From a virus: a DNA stretch of 64,000 nucleotides. The notes below the pieces were generated by a model. It made no database searches. It had not been told where the DNA came from and worked only from the letters and a program-made list of their open reading frames with translations. The DNA is taken from positions 1 through 64,000 of the IMG/VR virus record IMGVR_UViG_3300043429_000255. One strand, 5' to 3'. This document shows positions 11,148 through 20,454 of this stretch, in pieces; position 1 is the first letter of the stretch; the number at the start of each line of letters is the position of its first letter. The position numbers and the translations under genes are program-made.

Positions 11148-11433
11148 CTTGACTCTCCTCTAATAGCTGCTCTAAAATAGCTACCTCTATTATAGCAAGT
11201 CTTACCTTTTTATTACCTTCGCCAAGAACAACAAAAATAGCTGGATCAGCGTGATTCCTCATGGCATCTGTTACTGCTTTGGCCCAGTTGTCCTTATTGA
11301 CCGTGAATCCCTTCGGGTACTCCTTAAAGTCAACAGTAAAATTATGCCATGTAGCATCGCCCTTCTTAGTGTTTCTACCAGAATTCTTATGCTGTTTGGC
11401 ACCAACCTTTTTAGCCTCTCCACGCTCACTCAT
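11128..11433 (-). CDS. PD-(D/E)XK resolvase/nuclease-like protein
   Basis: The 101-residue protein has a GRNTKKGDATWHNFTVDFKEY segment, where GD followed by D-x-K fits a small PD-(D/E)XK nuclease of the phage recombination-endonuclease type. The later ...NWAKAVTDAMRNHADPAIFVVLGEGNKKVRLAIIE also resembles that family. I infer a branched-DNA or single-strand endonuclease. It is coupled to the genes on both sides (eight-base and 20-base overlaps). The alternative is a nuclease-fold protein without activity. Confidence 0.6.
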   Translation of the reverse strand: MSERGEAKKVGAKQHKNSGRNTKKGDATWHNFTVDFKEYPKGFTVNKDNWAKAVTDAMRNHADPAIFVVLGEGNKKVRLAIIEVAILEQLLEESQDDGSRE

Positions 11434-11596
11434 AGTCCTTCTTGCTTCTTTTTGTATTTAGGTCAATTCGTGTCATGTGCTTTTGCTTACACATCCATGT
11501 CAATTCCTTGGTTTCTGGGTATGATCTAAGACTGGTTACTGGCTCCTTGCACGTGTGGCATAAGAACTTGCCACTATAAACTGTATATTTAGACAT
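11426..11596 (-). CDS. 56-residue zinc-finger protein
   Basis: A short frame fills the space between recA and the nuclease-like gene. Its ATG overlaps the end of recA by eight bases and its TGA overlaps the next start by eight. Residues C13-x2-C16 and C36-x3-H40 (CHTC ... CKQKH) make a likely zinc site. It looks like a small nucleic-acid-binding accessory protein; function unknown. Confidence 0.72.
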   Translation of the reverse strand: MSKYTVYSGKFLCHTCKEPVTSLRSYPETKELTWMCKQKHMTRIDLNTKRSKKDYE

Positions 11597-12599
11597 TAAT
11601 CTTAGCCTTAATGGAGTCTTGTAGGTCTAGATCTTCTCTTACACGGTTTACAAACGCTTCTCTACCCTGGACCTTAGATCCGTCTGGAAGGATGTACCAG
11701 GCTCCTGTACGCTCTACAATACCCATCATCTCCGCAGTATCGACTAGGTCTCCAATGGTGTCTATGCCGATCATACCGCCTCTAAAGTAGAAGTCGTATT
11801 CACCAGATTGAAAGGCAGGAGAGGTCTTTGAGAACTGAACTTCCCAACGAACTTTACGACCAACCTTTTCTTCAATTAGCTTGTCTCCCACGTGAATCTT
11901 GCCCTTGATAGCCTGATTGTCTGATTCAGATGAGAATAGCTTGATGACGGTAGATGAGTAGAACTTGATAGACTGACCACCTGTAGGCTGCTGCTGAGTG
12001 TACATGGCATTGATGTTATTTCTAGACTGACTAATAAAGACAAGCAATGTTGGCTTAACTTTGTTGTTAGCATAGTTAAGCATCTTAGTTGCATTGCTAA
12101 AGTCTCTAGACTCTGCACCAATCTGCTTGGTATTCTCTAACTGCTTCAACTCATCCGAATCTTTTTCAAAGTAAATAGCAGGCAATAAAGAGGTAATAGA
12201 ATCTACTACAATCAGATCTACTCCAGCATGCATTAGCTGCACACCTACATCAACCATCTCATTAATGGTACGTGCCTGTGACACAATAAGCCTCGAAGTG
12301 TCTACCCCAAGCTTTTCTGCCCAAGACTTGTCGTATGACATCTCGGCATCAATCCATGCACAGATTTTTCCCTCTTGCTGTGCTTCACCAATCATCTGTA
12401 AGCATAGGGATGACTTTGCACTAGACTTGCTACCCCAGATAAGAATCTGTCGTCCATATGGCAGTCCACCATTTAGTGCACGGTTTAGCCCAAAGCTTGG
12501 TGTTGCCTGAAATTCAGTATCTGGTACTGTATCTCCTGTTGTGATATTCTTACGCAACTTTGGGTTTAGTTGTGCCAATACATCTTCTACTGTCATCAT
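11589..12599 (-). CDS. recA: RecA/UvsX-like recombinase
   Basis: This ATPase forms filaments on single-stranded DNA and drives strand exchange. In 336 residues: Walker A GSKSSAKSS at 56-64, catalytic E86 (WIDAEMSYD), Walker B ending at D133 (LIVVDSITSLLP), and L1/L2-type loops. The residue before the Walker lysine is Ala instead of Gly; T4 UvsX also departs from Gly there. The long C-terminal domain of host RecA is reduced. Replication and nuclease genes surround it. Confidence 0.92.
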   Translation of the reverse strand: MMTVEDVLAQLNPKLRKNITTGDTVPDTEFQATPSFGLNRALNGGLPYGRQILIWGSKSSAKSSLCLQMIGEAQQEGKICAWIDAEMSYDKSWAEKLGVDTSRLIVSQARTINEMVDVGVQLMHAGVDLIVVDSITSLLPAIYFEKDSDELKQLENTKQIGAESRDFSNATKMLNYANNKVKPTLLVFISQSRNNINAMYTQQQPTGGQSIKFYSSTVIKLFSSESDNQAIKGKIHVGDKLIEEKVGRKVRWEVQFSKTSPAFQSGEYDFYFRGGMIGIDTIGDLVDTAEMMGIVERTGAWYILPDGSKVQGREAFVNRVREDLDLQDSIKAKINV

Positions 12600-12600
12600 C

Positions 12601-13155
12601 TTACAATTCCTTTTCTTTTGTTTTTTCTACTGCCATGTCAAAGAATATCATACTTACAAATTCTCCGTCATTAAATATTTTCTCGGGCCTTCCATGCTCG
12701 AGTGATCCTGGATGAAAGGCAATTGCCTCATTATTTTTTAGTGTAAAGCTCTCACCCTCCACATAGATATCCCAGTCTATATTTGAATCTAGCTGGTAGT
12801 CTACCAGCCAAAAGTGGTTCACCCTATCCTTATGAGATCTAAGTTCTGGGGCCCCATATTTAAGACTGTACTCTGTATATGTGGCACTATTTAGGTGTGC
12901 CGAGTAGCCAGAGCTTTTTGCAAAACCAACCAAAGTATTCTTTATGTCTTTTGGAATAAGATAGTTAAGGTTTATACCAATTTTTCCTAGATTAGTATTT
13001 TGAATAATGTGCGTTACTGACTTTGCTGCTGGAAAAACCTTGTCAGTTTTTTCGTCCCAAACAAATAGTTCTCTACTGTTTTTCTCATCATTTACGATTT
13101 TTTTTAGATTTAGGACTTGCTCTTCTGAAAATAAATTTTCTATCTTTTTAAGCAC
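12601..13155 (-). CDS. 2OG-Fe(II) oxygenase
   Basis: The 184-residue protein has H108-x-D110 (RSHKDR) and H154 (SLEHGRPEKIF) as iron ligands, with a beta-helix core WDIYVEGESFTLKNNEAIAFHPG. It lies between dnaE (eight-base overlap) and recA (one-base gap), so it is co-translated with core replication genes. The substrate is unknown; modification of DNA bases or a replication protein is possible but not shown. Confidence 0.78.
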   Translation of the reverse strand: MLKKIENLFSEEQVLNLKKIVNDEKNSRELFVWDEKTDKVFPAAKSVTHIIQNTNLGKIGINLNYLIPKDIKNTLVGFAKSSGYSAHLNSATYTEYSLKYGAPELRSHKDRVNHFWLVDYQLDSNIDWDIYVEGESFTLKNNEAIAFHPGSLEHGRPEKIFNDGEFVSMIFFDMAVEKTKEKEL

Positions 13156-16100
13156 TTACATCCTCCATAATTACCGTACCGTCTTTCGTCTTTCCAAGGT
13201 CAAACTTGTAGGAGTTTCCCTCTTGAATTTTCATATATGCCTTAGCAAATGCTGTTGGAAATACGGTAACTGGGTGCAACTCTCTAGCAGTATCTGCAAG
13301 CGTCAGCGATGCCATTTTCTTGCCTGCCTTAGTTACACGTGGCTTAAAAGATACAACAAACATCTCATCTTCCTTATATGGCAAAGTCTTATAGCCAAGA
13401 TACTTTGTCAAAGAGGATTCTACCTTTCCAATATCTTCTACTGGAATGGACTCTACAATACGGTTGTCGCTTGCAAGGATAAGATATGTTTTACCACTCT
13501 CAATAGCTGTTTGTTCTTCGTCAAAGATGCCCACGCTGCCAGTCTTATCTAGAATCTCTACACGACTCCAGCCTGACCCACGCTTGATACCTTTGACCAT
13601 GCCCATAAGAATAAAAGATCCTTTTTCCTCAAACTCGTCTACATCATTAATAAATGCATAGTAGTGCTGTGGAATAGAAAAATTAAACTCTGGCAGGTTT
13701 AGGTACTCATACAGGTTTTCTTTAATCTCTTCGTCATTACGAGGATTATCTGGGAATGTTGCACCGCCGATCACACGCAAGGCCTGTAGAGCACGAGAGT
13801 TAACTCCGCTACCTTTGGTAAAGGTAAACTCTTCTAACTCTTTATACGAGCTAAATGGACGCTTCTCCATGTACTTTGCAGCAATGTTGTCAGAAATATA
13901 CTTAATAGCAGTTAGGCCAAATCGGATACCTTTGCCCTCAATCTTAAAGTCAATATCTGAATCATTAATGTGTGGCAGCTTTACAGCAATACCCATACGC
14001 TTTGCTTCGATAAGGTATTCTGTACGAGCATCCTTATCCTTCTCATTCTTAAGCAAAGAGTACATAAACTCAAGTGGGTAGTTGTACTTTAGCCATGCTG
14101 TCCAGTAAGACAAGGTTGAGTAAGCAACAGCGTGTGACTTGTTGAATGAGTAGCCAGCGTGTGCCTCAAAGTCTGTCCAAAGCTCTTCTGCAATGTTTGG
14201 AGACAGGAATCTTGATGCACCCTTAACGAACTGATCCTTAAACTGGTCAAACTCTTTGGCATCTTTCTTCTTACCAATAATCTTACGAACCTTGTCAGCC
14301 TCAGCCATTGTCATTCCACCAAGTTCGGTACAGGCCTGCATAACTTGTTCCTGGTATAGGATGCAACCGTAAGTTTCTTCGGTAAATGCCTTCATAACCT
14401 GGTGGTGATATGCAATGTTCTGTCTACCGTGCTTACGAGCAATGTAGTCTTTACCAATAGTATTCATTGCACCTGGTCGAACAAGAGCGTTAGATGCAGC
14501 AAGCTCTGCAAAGTTTTTAACACCCATTTTAATAAGTAGGTTCGTATACGGAGTAGCTTCACATTGGAACACACCCTTGGTATATCCTTCTGACAGCATC
14601 TTGTATACGTTTGCATCATCCATGTTAACGTCAAGTAGATTAATCTTTTTGTCGTGACGCTCTTCAATGATGTCTAGCGTGTCTCTAAGAACAGATAGAG
14701 TCTTAAGACCAAGTGCATCGATCTTGATTAGACCAATTCTTTCTGCTTCTTCCATGTCTACCGCCACAACTGGAATACGGTCCTTTGAGCCTGGAGTAGT
14801 TCTAGTCTCTAGAGGAGCAAACTTAAAGATAGGTTGTTTAGAAGTTACAACACCAGCAGCGTGGATACCAGTTCCACGAATACGGCCACGCAGTAGATCT
14901 CCATACTTTTCAATTTCTGGATACTTTTCACGGAACCATGCTGCTTGCTTAGATGTGCAATAGTCATCCCAATCATCTACAACCTTTAGAACCTTGTTAA
15001 CATCCGATAGAGGAATGCTTAGTGTACGTGCAATGTCACGAACCATTCCCTTGCCACGGAACTGCAAGAATGTTGCAATAGATGCAACGTGCTTGTACTG
15101 ACGAACTAGATAGTCTTTAACCTCTTCACGGCGTGAGTCCTGAATATCTGTATCGATATCTGGGAAGTCGTTACGTTCTGGATTAATGAATCGGAAGAAT
15201 AGTAGTCCATGGACAATTGGGTCAATGTCTGTAATTTCTAGTGCATAGCAAAGCAGTGAGCCAGCAGCAGAACCACGACCTGGTCCAACCATAATGCCCT
15301 CTTTTTTAGCCCAAGAAATCATTGATCGAACAACCAGGAAGTATGGTCCAAAGTTCTTGTCTTCAATTACCTTTAGCTCTTCATCCAATCTATCCAGATA
15401 CTCTTGAGTTTTTACTCCACGCTTTTCAAGACCTGCCAAAGCAAGCTCACGAAGCTCTTGATTTGGATTCTGATATTGAACTGGAAGAAGGTCCTGGTGG
15501 TCCTTAATCTTATAGTCCTCAATCTTATCAACAATTTCTTGAGTAGCCTCATACATATCTTCACGGTCGATGCCCTGAGCCTTCATAGCGTTGTGCATCT
15601 CTTCGTCAGATAGTAGGTGAATCTCAAACTTATTAAATGACATTTGACGATCTGCACCATACAGATAATCTAGGCGGTCCATTAGGTTGTCATACTTAGT
15701 TGACTTCTCGTATGAAACATCCTTTTCGGTCTTGTTTGAATATGAGTTAAGAATAAGCTTTAGTTCCTGAATCTCTTTTTGAGATGGATCTGAGTGGTGA
15801 CAGTCTGGAGTTACAACTGGCTTAATTCCAAATTCATCTGCAAGATCTAGCAAAAGCTTATTTACTTCTGGTGGGTTGTGTGGCATAACCTCGATATAAT
15901 AATCATCGCCAAAAGTTTTCTTAGCCCATTGAATGTGCTCTTTTGCAACAGCAAGATTATCTGCTTCGATTGCCTTTGCTAGAAAACCAGACAAACATCC
16001 AGAAGTAACAATAAGTCCTTCCTTATACTTTTCTAGAATTTCCCAGTCAATACGTGGCTTCTTGTAGAATCCTTCTGTCCAAGCAATCTCATTTAGCTTG

Positions 16101-16420
16101 TTAAGGTTTTCAAGTCCTTTGGCATTCTTTGCCAAAATAATAAGGTGGTTATAGTTTAGATCAAGAAGGTCGTTCTTCTCCTTCTTGTCTGTGTGATCAA
16201 AGCGATCCTTCGTGATGTATCCCTCAATTCCTAGAATTGGTTTAATCCCTGCCTCTTTAGCAGCACGATACATTTCACGGTGACCAGATAGAGATCCATG
16301 GTCAGTAATAGCAATAGCTGGCATTCCCAACTCTACTGCACGATCCACATATTCCTGTGGGGTGGCGATTCCGTCAAACAAACTGTAATGCGTGTGAACG
16401 TGAAGCCCTGTGTAACTCAT
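13148..16420 (-). CDS. dnaE: DNA polymerase III alpha subunit (C-family)
   Basis: This is the replicative DNA polymerase, 1,090 residues and nearly host length. Order: PHP domain with HVHTHYSLFDG at 7-17 and ITDHGS at 38-43; palm/fingers GPGRGSAAGSLL at 379-390; catalytic aspartates D421 and D423 in PDIDTDI; a third Asp in KIDALGL; an HhH region; and a C-terminal OB-like part. No clamp, clamp loader or separate proofreading gene is visible, so the PHP domain or the host may supply proofreading. It is the first gene behind a strong TTGACA promoter. Confidence 0.95.
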   Translation of the reverse strand: MSYTGLHVHTHYSLFDGIATPQEYVDRAVELGMPAIAITDHGSLSGHREMYRAAKEAGIKPILGIEGYITKDRFDHTDKKEKNDLLDLNYNHLIILAKNAKGLENLNKLNEIAWTEGFYKKPRIDWEILEKYKEGLIVTSGCLSGFLAKAIEADNLAVAKEHIQWAKKTFGDDYYIEVMPHNPPEVNKLLLDLADEFGIKPVVTPDCHHSDPSQKEIQELKLILNSYSNKTEKDVSYEKSTKYDNLMDRLDYLYGADRQMSFNKFEIHLLSDEEMHNAMKAQGIDREDMYEATQEIVDKIEDYKIKDHQDLLPVQYQNPNQELRELALAGLEKRGVKTQEYLDRLDEELKVIEDKNFGPYFLVVRSMISWAKKEGIMVGPGRGSAAGSLLCYALEITDIDPIVHGLLFFRFINPERNDFPDIDTDIQDSRREEVKDYLVRQYKHVASIATFLQFRGKGMVRDIARTLSIPLSDVNKVLKVVDDWDDYCTSKQAAWFREKYPEIEKYGDLLRGRIRGTGIHAAGVVTSKQPIFKFAPLETRTTPGSKDRIPVVAVDMEEAERIGLIKIDALGLKTLSVLRDTLDIIEERHDKKINLLDVNMDDANVYKMLSEGYTKGVFQCEATPYTNLLIKMGVKNFAELAASNALVRPGAMNTIGKDYIARKHGRQNIAYHHQVMKAFTEETYGCILYQEQVMQACTELGGMTMAEADKVRKIIGKKKDAKEFDQFKDQFVKGASRFLSPNIAEELWTDFEAHAGYSFNKSHAVAYSTLSYWTAWLKYNYPLEFMYSLLKNEKDKDARTEYLIEAKRMGIAVKLPHINDSDIDFKIEGKGIRFGLTAIKYISDNIAAKYMEKRPFSSYKELEEFTFTKGSGVNSRALQALRVIGGATFPDNPRNDEEIKENLYEYLNLPEFNFSIPQHYYAFINDVDEFEEKGSFILMGMVKGIKRGSGWSRVEILDKTGSVGIFDEEQTAIESGKTYLILASDNRIVESIPVEDIGKVESSLTKYLGYKTLPYKEDEMFVVSFKPRVTKAGKKMASLTLADTARELHPVTVFPTAFAKAYMKIQEGNSYKFDLGKTKDGTVIMEDVSA

Positions 16421-16454
16421 ATTATCCTTAATGTTATTTTAGTAATGTGTAAAA

Positions 16455-16483
16455 ATTATTGCATATTTTTGACATATTGTCAA
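16455..16483 (-). promoter_or_regulatory. sigma-70-type promoter of the dnaE-recA block
   Basis: The minus strand has -35 TTGACA (16478-16483), a 17-base spacer, and -10 AATAAT (16455-16460). It is one of only two promoters here with a good -35 and sits right after the terminator at 16500-16524. Confidence 0.8.
16469..16483. promoter_or_regulatory. inverted repeat TTGACA-N3-TGTCAA, possible operator
   Basis: Six-base arms are separated by three bases, and one arm is the -35 box itself. A dimeric repressor bound here would block RNA polymerase. No repressor is assigned; the helix-turn-helix protein at 19905-20450 is one candidate. Confidence 0.5.
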
Positions 16484-16499
16484 GATGTGTAAAGCAAAT

Positions 16500-16524
16500 G
16501 GGGGTACCCATTATAGATACCCCC
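16500..16524 (-). terminator. hairpin terminator after the SSB gene
   Basis: A 7-bp GGGGGTA/TACCCCC stem with an 11-base loop begins 11 bases after the SSB stop. The minus strand then reads ATTTGCTTT, a modest U tract. Confidence 0.75.
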
Positions 16525-16535
16525 ACAAGCTTATT

Positions 16536-17189
16536 TTACCAATCTGTGTTGGTAGAGGTGATTGATGGAGAATCAAACCCGAAGTAGAATGCTTCCTGCT
16601 CTGGGTAAGGAACTTCACGAACAACCTTCTCAAGGTTAAAGAATTCGTAGTCTCCCCATGTAAATGGCTCTGCATCTGGGCTAGTAGGAATTAGAGTGTA
16701 ATTGGTTTCTGTACCCTGGCCATTACGCTTTAGCTTCCACTGTAGGTTTGAGATGCTACCAGTTTCTAGTGCATACTCACGGATAGTGTTAAAAGCTGAC
16801 TGCTTAGTAACACCCTGAGACCATACTGCAATATATGGTGCCTCTAGGCCATCGTCAACTAGCACGTTGCAGTAGAAGCGAAGCTTTGATCGCCATCCAG
16901 CCTTTGGCTCCTTGCGAGCCATCTCACAAGCAAAGCAGCGACCTTCTGATTCCTGAGTACAGGCAGCCATACGCTTGTAGTCTTTTGGATTAGTGTGCTG
17001 TGCGATAACTACAGATAGACCACGGTCTTCTGCGTAGTGAGCTGAGTCCTGATCTAGCTCTTCAACAAAACGAATCTTTGCTGCCTGACCATCTGCTAGC
17101 TTTACCCAGCGAACCTTTGCTCCTGTTGATTCATACTTTGGCTTATCTAGGATTGCATTGATATCCTTTAGCCCTTTAATTACACTCAT
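16536..17189 (-). CDS. single-stranded DNA-binding protein, gp32-like
   Basis: The 217-residue protein has a zinc site H65, C77, C85-x2-C88, nearly the spacing of T4 gp32 (one His, then three Cys). The OB-like core segment LRFYCNVLVDD follows. It would coat single-stranded DNA at the fork and in recombination. The C-terminus is Ser/Thr-rich and ends in Asp-Trp, not a long acidic tail. It is the last gene of the helicase-primase unit and lies just before a terminator. Confidence 0.78.
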   Translation of the reverse strand: MSVIKGLKDINAILDKPKYESTGAKVRWVKLADGQAAKIRFVEELDQDSAHYAEDRGLSVVIAQHTNPKDYKRMAACTQESEGRCFACEMARKEPKAGWRSKLRFYCNVLVDDGLEAPYIAVWSQGVTKQSAFNTIREYALETGSISNLQWKLKRNGQGTETNYTLIPTSPDAEPFTWGDYEFFNLEKVVREVPYPEQEAFYFGFDSPSITSTNTDW

Positions 17190-17215
17190 TTTTTTTCCTT
17201 TTCTGTTTGGTTTTT

Positions 17216-18163
17216 CTATTTTAGCATATCGTTGATTGTGTTGTCAAATGATACGTTTAGAGTTTTAATCTCTTCGTCTGTCATATCTCCAACATCTTTA
17301 TACTTATTATTTAAATGAATTACAGAAACACGAGACCCCAATTTCTCGATGATCTTCTTTTTCATGTTTCCGCCTGCTTCATCATTATCTGCAATAACAA
17401 CAATATTATTGAAATACTTCTGAAGAAGATTTATCTGAATACTAGAAACGTTAGCTCCTAGTGTGGCTACTGCTGGATATCCACACTGCCAAAGTCGAAT
17501 AGCATCAAAAGACGATTCTACCACAAATACCCTGCCTGCTGTTTTAACACGGTGCAAGTTAAATAGTACTTTGCTCTTTGGTAATCCTGGGGTATTCTTA
17601 AAATCTTTACCCTCAATTGAACGGCCCACAAAGCCAACGGCAATTCCGTCTGGTGAATGAACAGGGATTGTAATCATATCATTCTTTTCTGAATATCCTA
17701 GCTCAAACTTGTCAATTGACTGTTCGTGAATTTTTCTATTACGAAGATATTCTTTAGCACGGTCAGAGCTAGCTGCTTGACGATATAGCTTGTTTATCAT
17801 TGCTGAGTCGAACTCAACGTATTCTGGCTGGTCTACAAGCTGCTTGGATACTTCATAAACAAGATCTATGGCTTGTTCCTTATCCTTTATAAATCTAATA
17901 GACTCAAAGTATGTTCTTGCAGATGTAAACATTACAAACTCAACAAGGTCTGCAACCTTTTGGCAAGAAAAGCAAAAGAATGTTCCTTTAGTCTTATCAA
18001 TTTCGCCTGCAGGACTTCTGGTGTTGTTGTGAAATGGACAGAATATAATGTAGTCAGAGTCTACCTCAGATTCAATCGGTATCCCACAGCCAACCAAGAT
18101 TCTTCTAATCTGATCTGCACTGTATAGATCTCTAACTGGTCTCTTCTTAGTAGTAGCTGACAT
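17216..18163 (-). CDS. DNA primase, DnaG-type
   Basis: It makes RNA primers for the fork. In 315 residues: CHCC zinc ribbon (C42, H45, C64, C67); TOPRIM domain with E216 (FVVESSFDAIRL) and D259-x-D261 (IADNDEAGG). The C-terminal helicase-binding domain of bacterial DnaG is missing. It shares one base with the helicase stop (junction at 18163), so the two are made together. Confidence 0.9.
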   Translation of the reverse strand: MSATTKKRPVRDLYSADQIRRILVGCGIPIESEVDSDYIIFCPFHNNTRSPAGEIDKTKGTFFCFSCQKVADLVEFVMFTSARTYFESIRFIKDKEQAIDLVYEVSKQLVDQPEYVEFDSAMINKLYRQAASSDRAKEYLRNRKIHEQSIDKFELGYSEKNDMITIPVHSPDGIAVGFVGRSIEGKDFKNTPGLPKSKVLFNLHRVKTAGRVFVVESSFDAIRLWQCGYPAVATLGANVSSIQINLLQKYFNNIVVIADNDEAGGNMKKKIIEKLGSRVSVIHLNNKYKDVGDMTDEEIKTLNVSFDNTINDMLK

Positions 18164-19383
18164 TAGTTATCCTCAAAGTCCTTGTACTTGTAGTATCCCT
18201 TGTCAAAGTCAGCTTGCACTAGGAACTCGCCCATAAAACCATTACGGTTCTTTCTAAAGACACACTCAAGAATGTCCGAGTTAGTTCCACGGCCCATAGC
18301 TAATACCCAGTCAGCATCGTAAGCGATCTGGCGTGACCAAGCAGTTTGTCCAAGAGTTGGTACAGTGTCTAGCTTGTTTACGTCATCTGGTGTAGCAGAT
18401 GAGATTGCCATAATTGGAACAGCTTCTGAAATTGCCATCAGTTTTAGCTCACGAGACAGGTTCTTCATGCGAACAGTTTCATTATCTGACTTTTGGTTTG
18501 GACTCATTAGCTGTAGATAGTCTACAACAATGAAGTCTGGCTTGTACTGATCAATTTTACCACGCAAGACTGATGGGGTAACATCTCCACCACCGTCATT
18601 TGAAATAATGTGGAACTCTGGCTTGCCTTCAACATTCTTCTTGTGCCAAGTCTTTAGATCTTCTATCTCAATTTGACCGTTGCTAATCTTTCTGTGAGAC
18701 CAAAGACCTTCGCCCATAATAGTAAATACACGGTTACGAACTTCTGTTTCACTCATTTCAAGTGAAATAATCATTGGTGACTTACCCTGCTTCCAAGCCT
18801 GTACCGCAAAGTATAGAGATAGCCAAGACTTACCAATACCTGGATAGGCAAGAAAAACACCAAGCTGACCAGGCATAATTCCAGATGGAAGATAATTGTC
18901 AAATCCTGGCAATCCAGTCTTAATTCCCATAAGGCCTAGCTCTTGCTGCTTCTTGACATTTTCAAAGTAAGCAACTGCAGAGTCGATGTCTGTCACATCG
19001 ATGTCACGGATTACCGCTGTGTTTTTCTTTAGTTCTGAAGTTTTCGTAATTAGGTCTTCTAGAGCAGTTGGACCATTACCACTCTGGATATCGTTTGCAG
19101 CAGACCTAACAATATCTTTTAGGCTGTCATTTAGATATTCGCCCTGTAGCTCTTCTAGGTGATACTTTGTTGCCCCAACACCTTCTACTGGAGTGAAGTC
19201 ACGAAACTTTTCTACGACAAGACTTAGTGGTGGAACAGCCTGGTTAATCTCAGAGTATGATCTGATGAATTGCCAAATGTCTGTATGAGTTCGAAGAAGA
19301 TTCTCTACGTTTGCCTGTAGCAATACGTGAACTTGTTTGTCCTGCAATACTGCAGAAATTAGTTTTGCCTCTGTATTATTCAT
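18163..19383 (-). CDS. replicative DNA helicase, DnaB-like
   Basis: This hexameric RecA-fold helicase unwinds DNA ahead of the polymerase. In 406 residues: an N-terminal helical domain (1-110), Walker A AYPGIGKS at 179-186, Walker B ending at D288 (FIVVDYLQLMSP), and an arginine-finger region near the C-terminus. It overlaps the 102-residue protein upstream by eight bases and abuts the primase. Confidence 0.93.
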   Translation of the reverse strand: MNNTEAKLISAVLQDKQVHVLLQANVENLLRTHTDIWQFIRSYSEINQAVPPLSLVVEKFRDFTPVEGVGATKYHLEELQGEYLNDSLKDIVRSAANDIQSGNGPTALEDLITKTSELKKNTAVIRDIDVTDIDSAVAYFENVKKQQELGLMGIKTGLPGFDNYLPSGIMPGQLGVFLAYPGIGKSWLSLYFAVQAWKQGKSPMIISLEMSETEVRNRVFTIMGEGLWSHRKISNGQIEIEDLKTWHKKNVEGKPEFHIISNDGGGDVTPSVLRGKIDQYKPDFIVVDYLQLMSPNQKSDNETVRMKNLSRELKLMAISEAVPIMAISSATPDDVNKLDTVPTLGQTAWSRQIAYDADWVLAMGRGTNSDILECVFRKNRNGFMGEFLVQADFDKGYYKYKDFEDN

Positions 19384-19684
19384 TTAACCATTTCTTTGCT
19401 AGTCTTCTACGTTCCAGTCTTTCTCTGGTATCTTTTACGCTTTGCTCTCTAGAAGCAATAATCTCTTCTGCATAATTTGCAAAATATTTCCAATCTGGCT
19501 TAATAGCCACATTAAAATAATATTGTAGCAAATCATAGCATGCGATCATCCCGAAGGATTCTATAAGTGCATCTGCTGCCCATTGCTCAGCATTAAGATT
19601 AAGGATTGGCTTTTCTCCATACTTTTCAGTATGCAGCTTTTGATATCTGCTGAGCAAAGCCATTCGGTCTTTGCGTTCTGCCAT
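19376..19684 (-). CDS. hypothetical protein, helicase-loader candidate by position
   Basis: The 102-residue protein is mostly helical with a basic C-terminal half (DTRERLERRRLAKKW). I recognise no motif. It overlaps the helicase gene by eight bases, and small helical proteins directly before phage helicase genes are often loaders. That role is inference from position only. Confidence 0.6.
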   Translation of the reverse strand: MAERKDRMALLSRYQKLHTEKYGEKPILNLNAEQWAADALIESFGMIACYDLLQYYFNVAIKPDWKYFANYAEEIIASREQSVKDTRERLERRRLAKKWLNE

Positions 19685-19887
19685 TAGTCTACTTCTGACT
19701 TAGCTTCGTTAACTTTTTCTGTTAGCTTTGCCTCTACAAAAGAGTACACACGCTCAAAGGCTTCACTGGTGGTTTCTCCCTCACGCTTGTTATCCTGCAC
19801 TTCTAGATCAATGCGGAGTGATTGAAAATTTCCAAGATTGAGGGTGTAGCCTAGCCCAATCTTTACTTTAGTCTCTTCGTTATTCAT
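19684..19887 (-). CDS. small conserved-type hypothetical protein
   Basis: The 67-residue protein contains a beta-rich segment GLGYTLNLGNFQSLRIDLEV and a helical acidic tail. I chose the ATG at 19887; the frame extends to a TTG at 19923 but that has no ribosome site. It abuts the 102-residue gene (the stop and start share one base). Function unknown. Confidence 0.62.
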   Translation of the reverse strand: MNNEETKVKIGLGYTLNLGNFQSLRIDLEVQDNKREGETTSEAFERVYSFVEAKLTEKVNEAKSEVD

Positions 19888-19904
19888 ACCCGTGTAACTT
19901 TCTT

Positions 19905-20450
19905 CTAAATTGATTCCGACCAAATCGGAATAAAACGTCCATCTTCAGTTCTTGTATAAGTCAGTATACCATCACCAATACGTCTTGTCAACTCCTGTCT
20001 CGTTGGAGTTATGTCATTGGTAACCAGCTTATCAAACCTTGGCCTGCCGATGTGGTAGGATGCAAGTATATCACGAATGGCAAATACTTGCGACTCTGAG
20101 TAGTAGCTTCTAACTTGCCACCCTGTAGCTCCGCCCTTTTGAGATCCAGTAGGTCTTGGAATAACCTCTCGCCTCATGAGTGATGGCATATACTTTTTGT
20201 GTCTATTTACCAAGGCAGCTGTTTCTCCTACAGTAAAGGCACGTTCACGATTTTTCTTAAAATCACTAATAAGACAGCTTTCAATTCTGTCTTGAATAAT
20301 ATTATAAACAGACATTATTCCATTTGACTTATTTAGGTGATGGACTCTTACAAGATCACCATTAAGAAACCAGACTTTTTTATTGCCTGGAATAATCGGG
20401 GAATTGTTATATTCCTCACGGCTCATGGCCCCAAGTCTATGCTGTTTCAT
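19905..20450 (-). CDS. helix-turn-helix (MerR-like) DNA-binding protein
   Basis: The 181-residue protein has a beta-rich N-terminal part (residues 20-60, KVWFLNGDLVRVHHL). A helix-turn-helix follows (about 72-100, FTVGETAALVNRHKKYMPSLM), then a basic region and a second helical part. It stands at the border of the tail and replication genes, where a switch regulator would fit. A structural role in DNA organisation is not excluded. Confidence 0.65.
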   Translation of the reverse strand: MKQHRLGAMSREEYNNSPIIPGNKKVWFLNGDLVRVHHLNKSNGIMSVYNIIQDRIESCLISDFKKNRERAFTVGETAALVNRHKKYMPSLMRREVIPRPTGSQKGGATGWQVRSYYSESQVFAIRDILASYHIGRPRFDKLVTNDITPTRQELTRRIGDGILTYTRTEDGRFIPIWSESI

Positions 20451-20454
20451 TTTT

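Noticed and set aside
19888-19923. N-terminal extension of the 67-residue protein from a TTG
   Set aside because: No ribosome site, and the added residues would lie over the end of the preceding gene.
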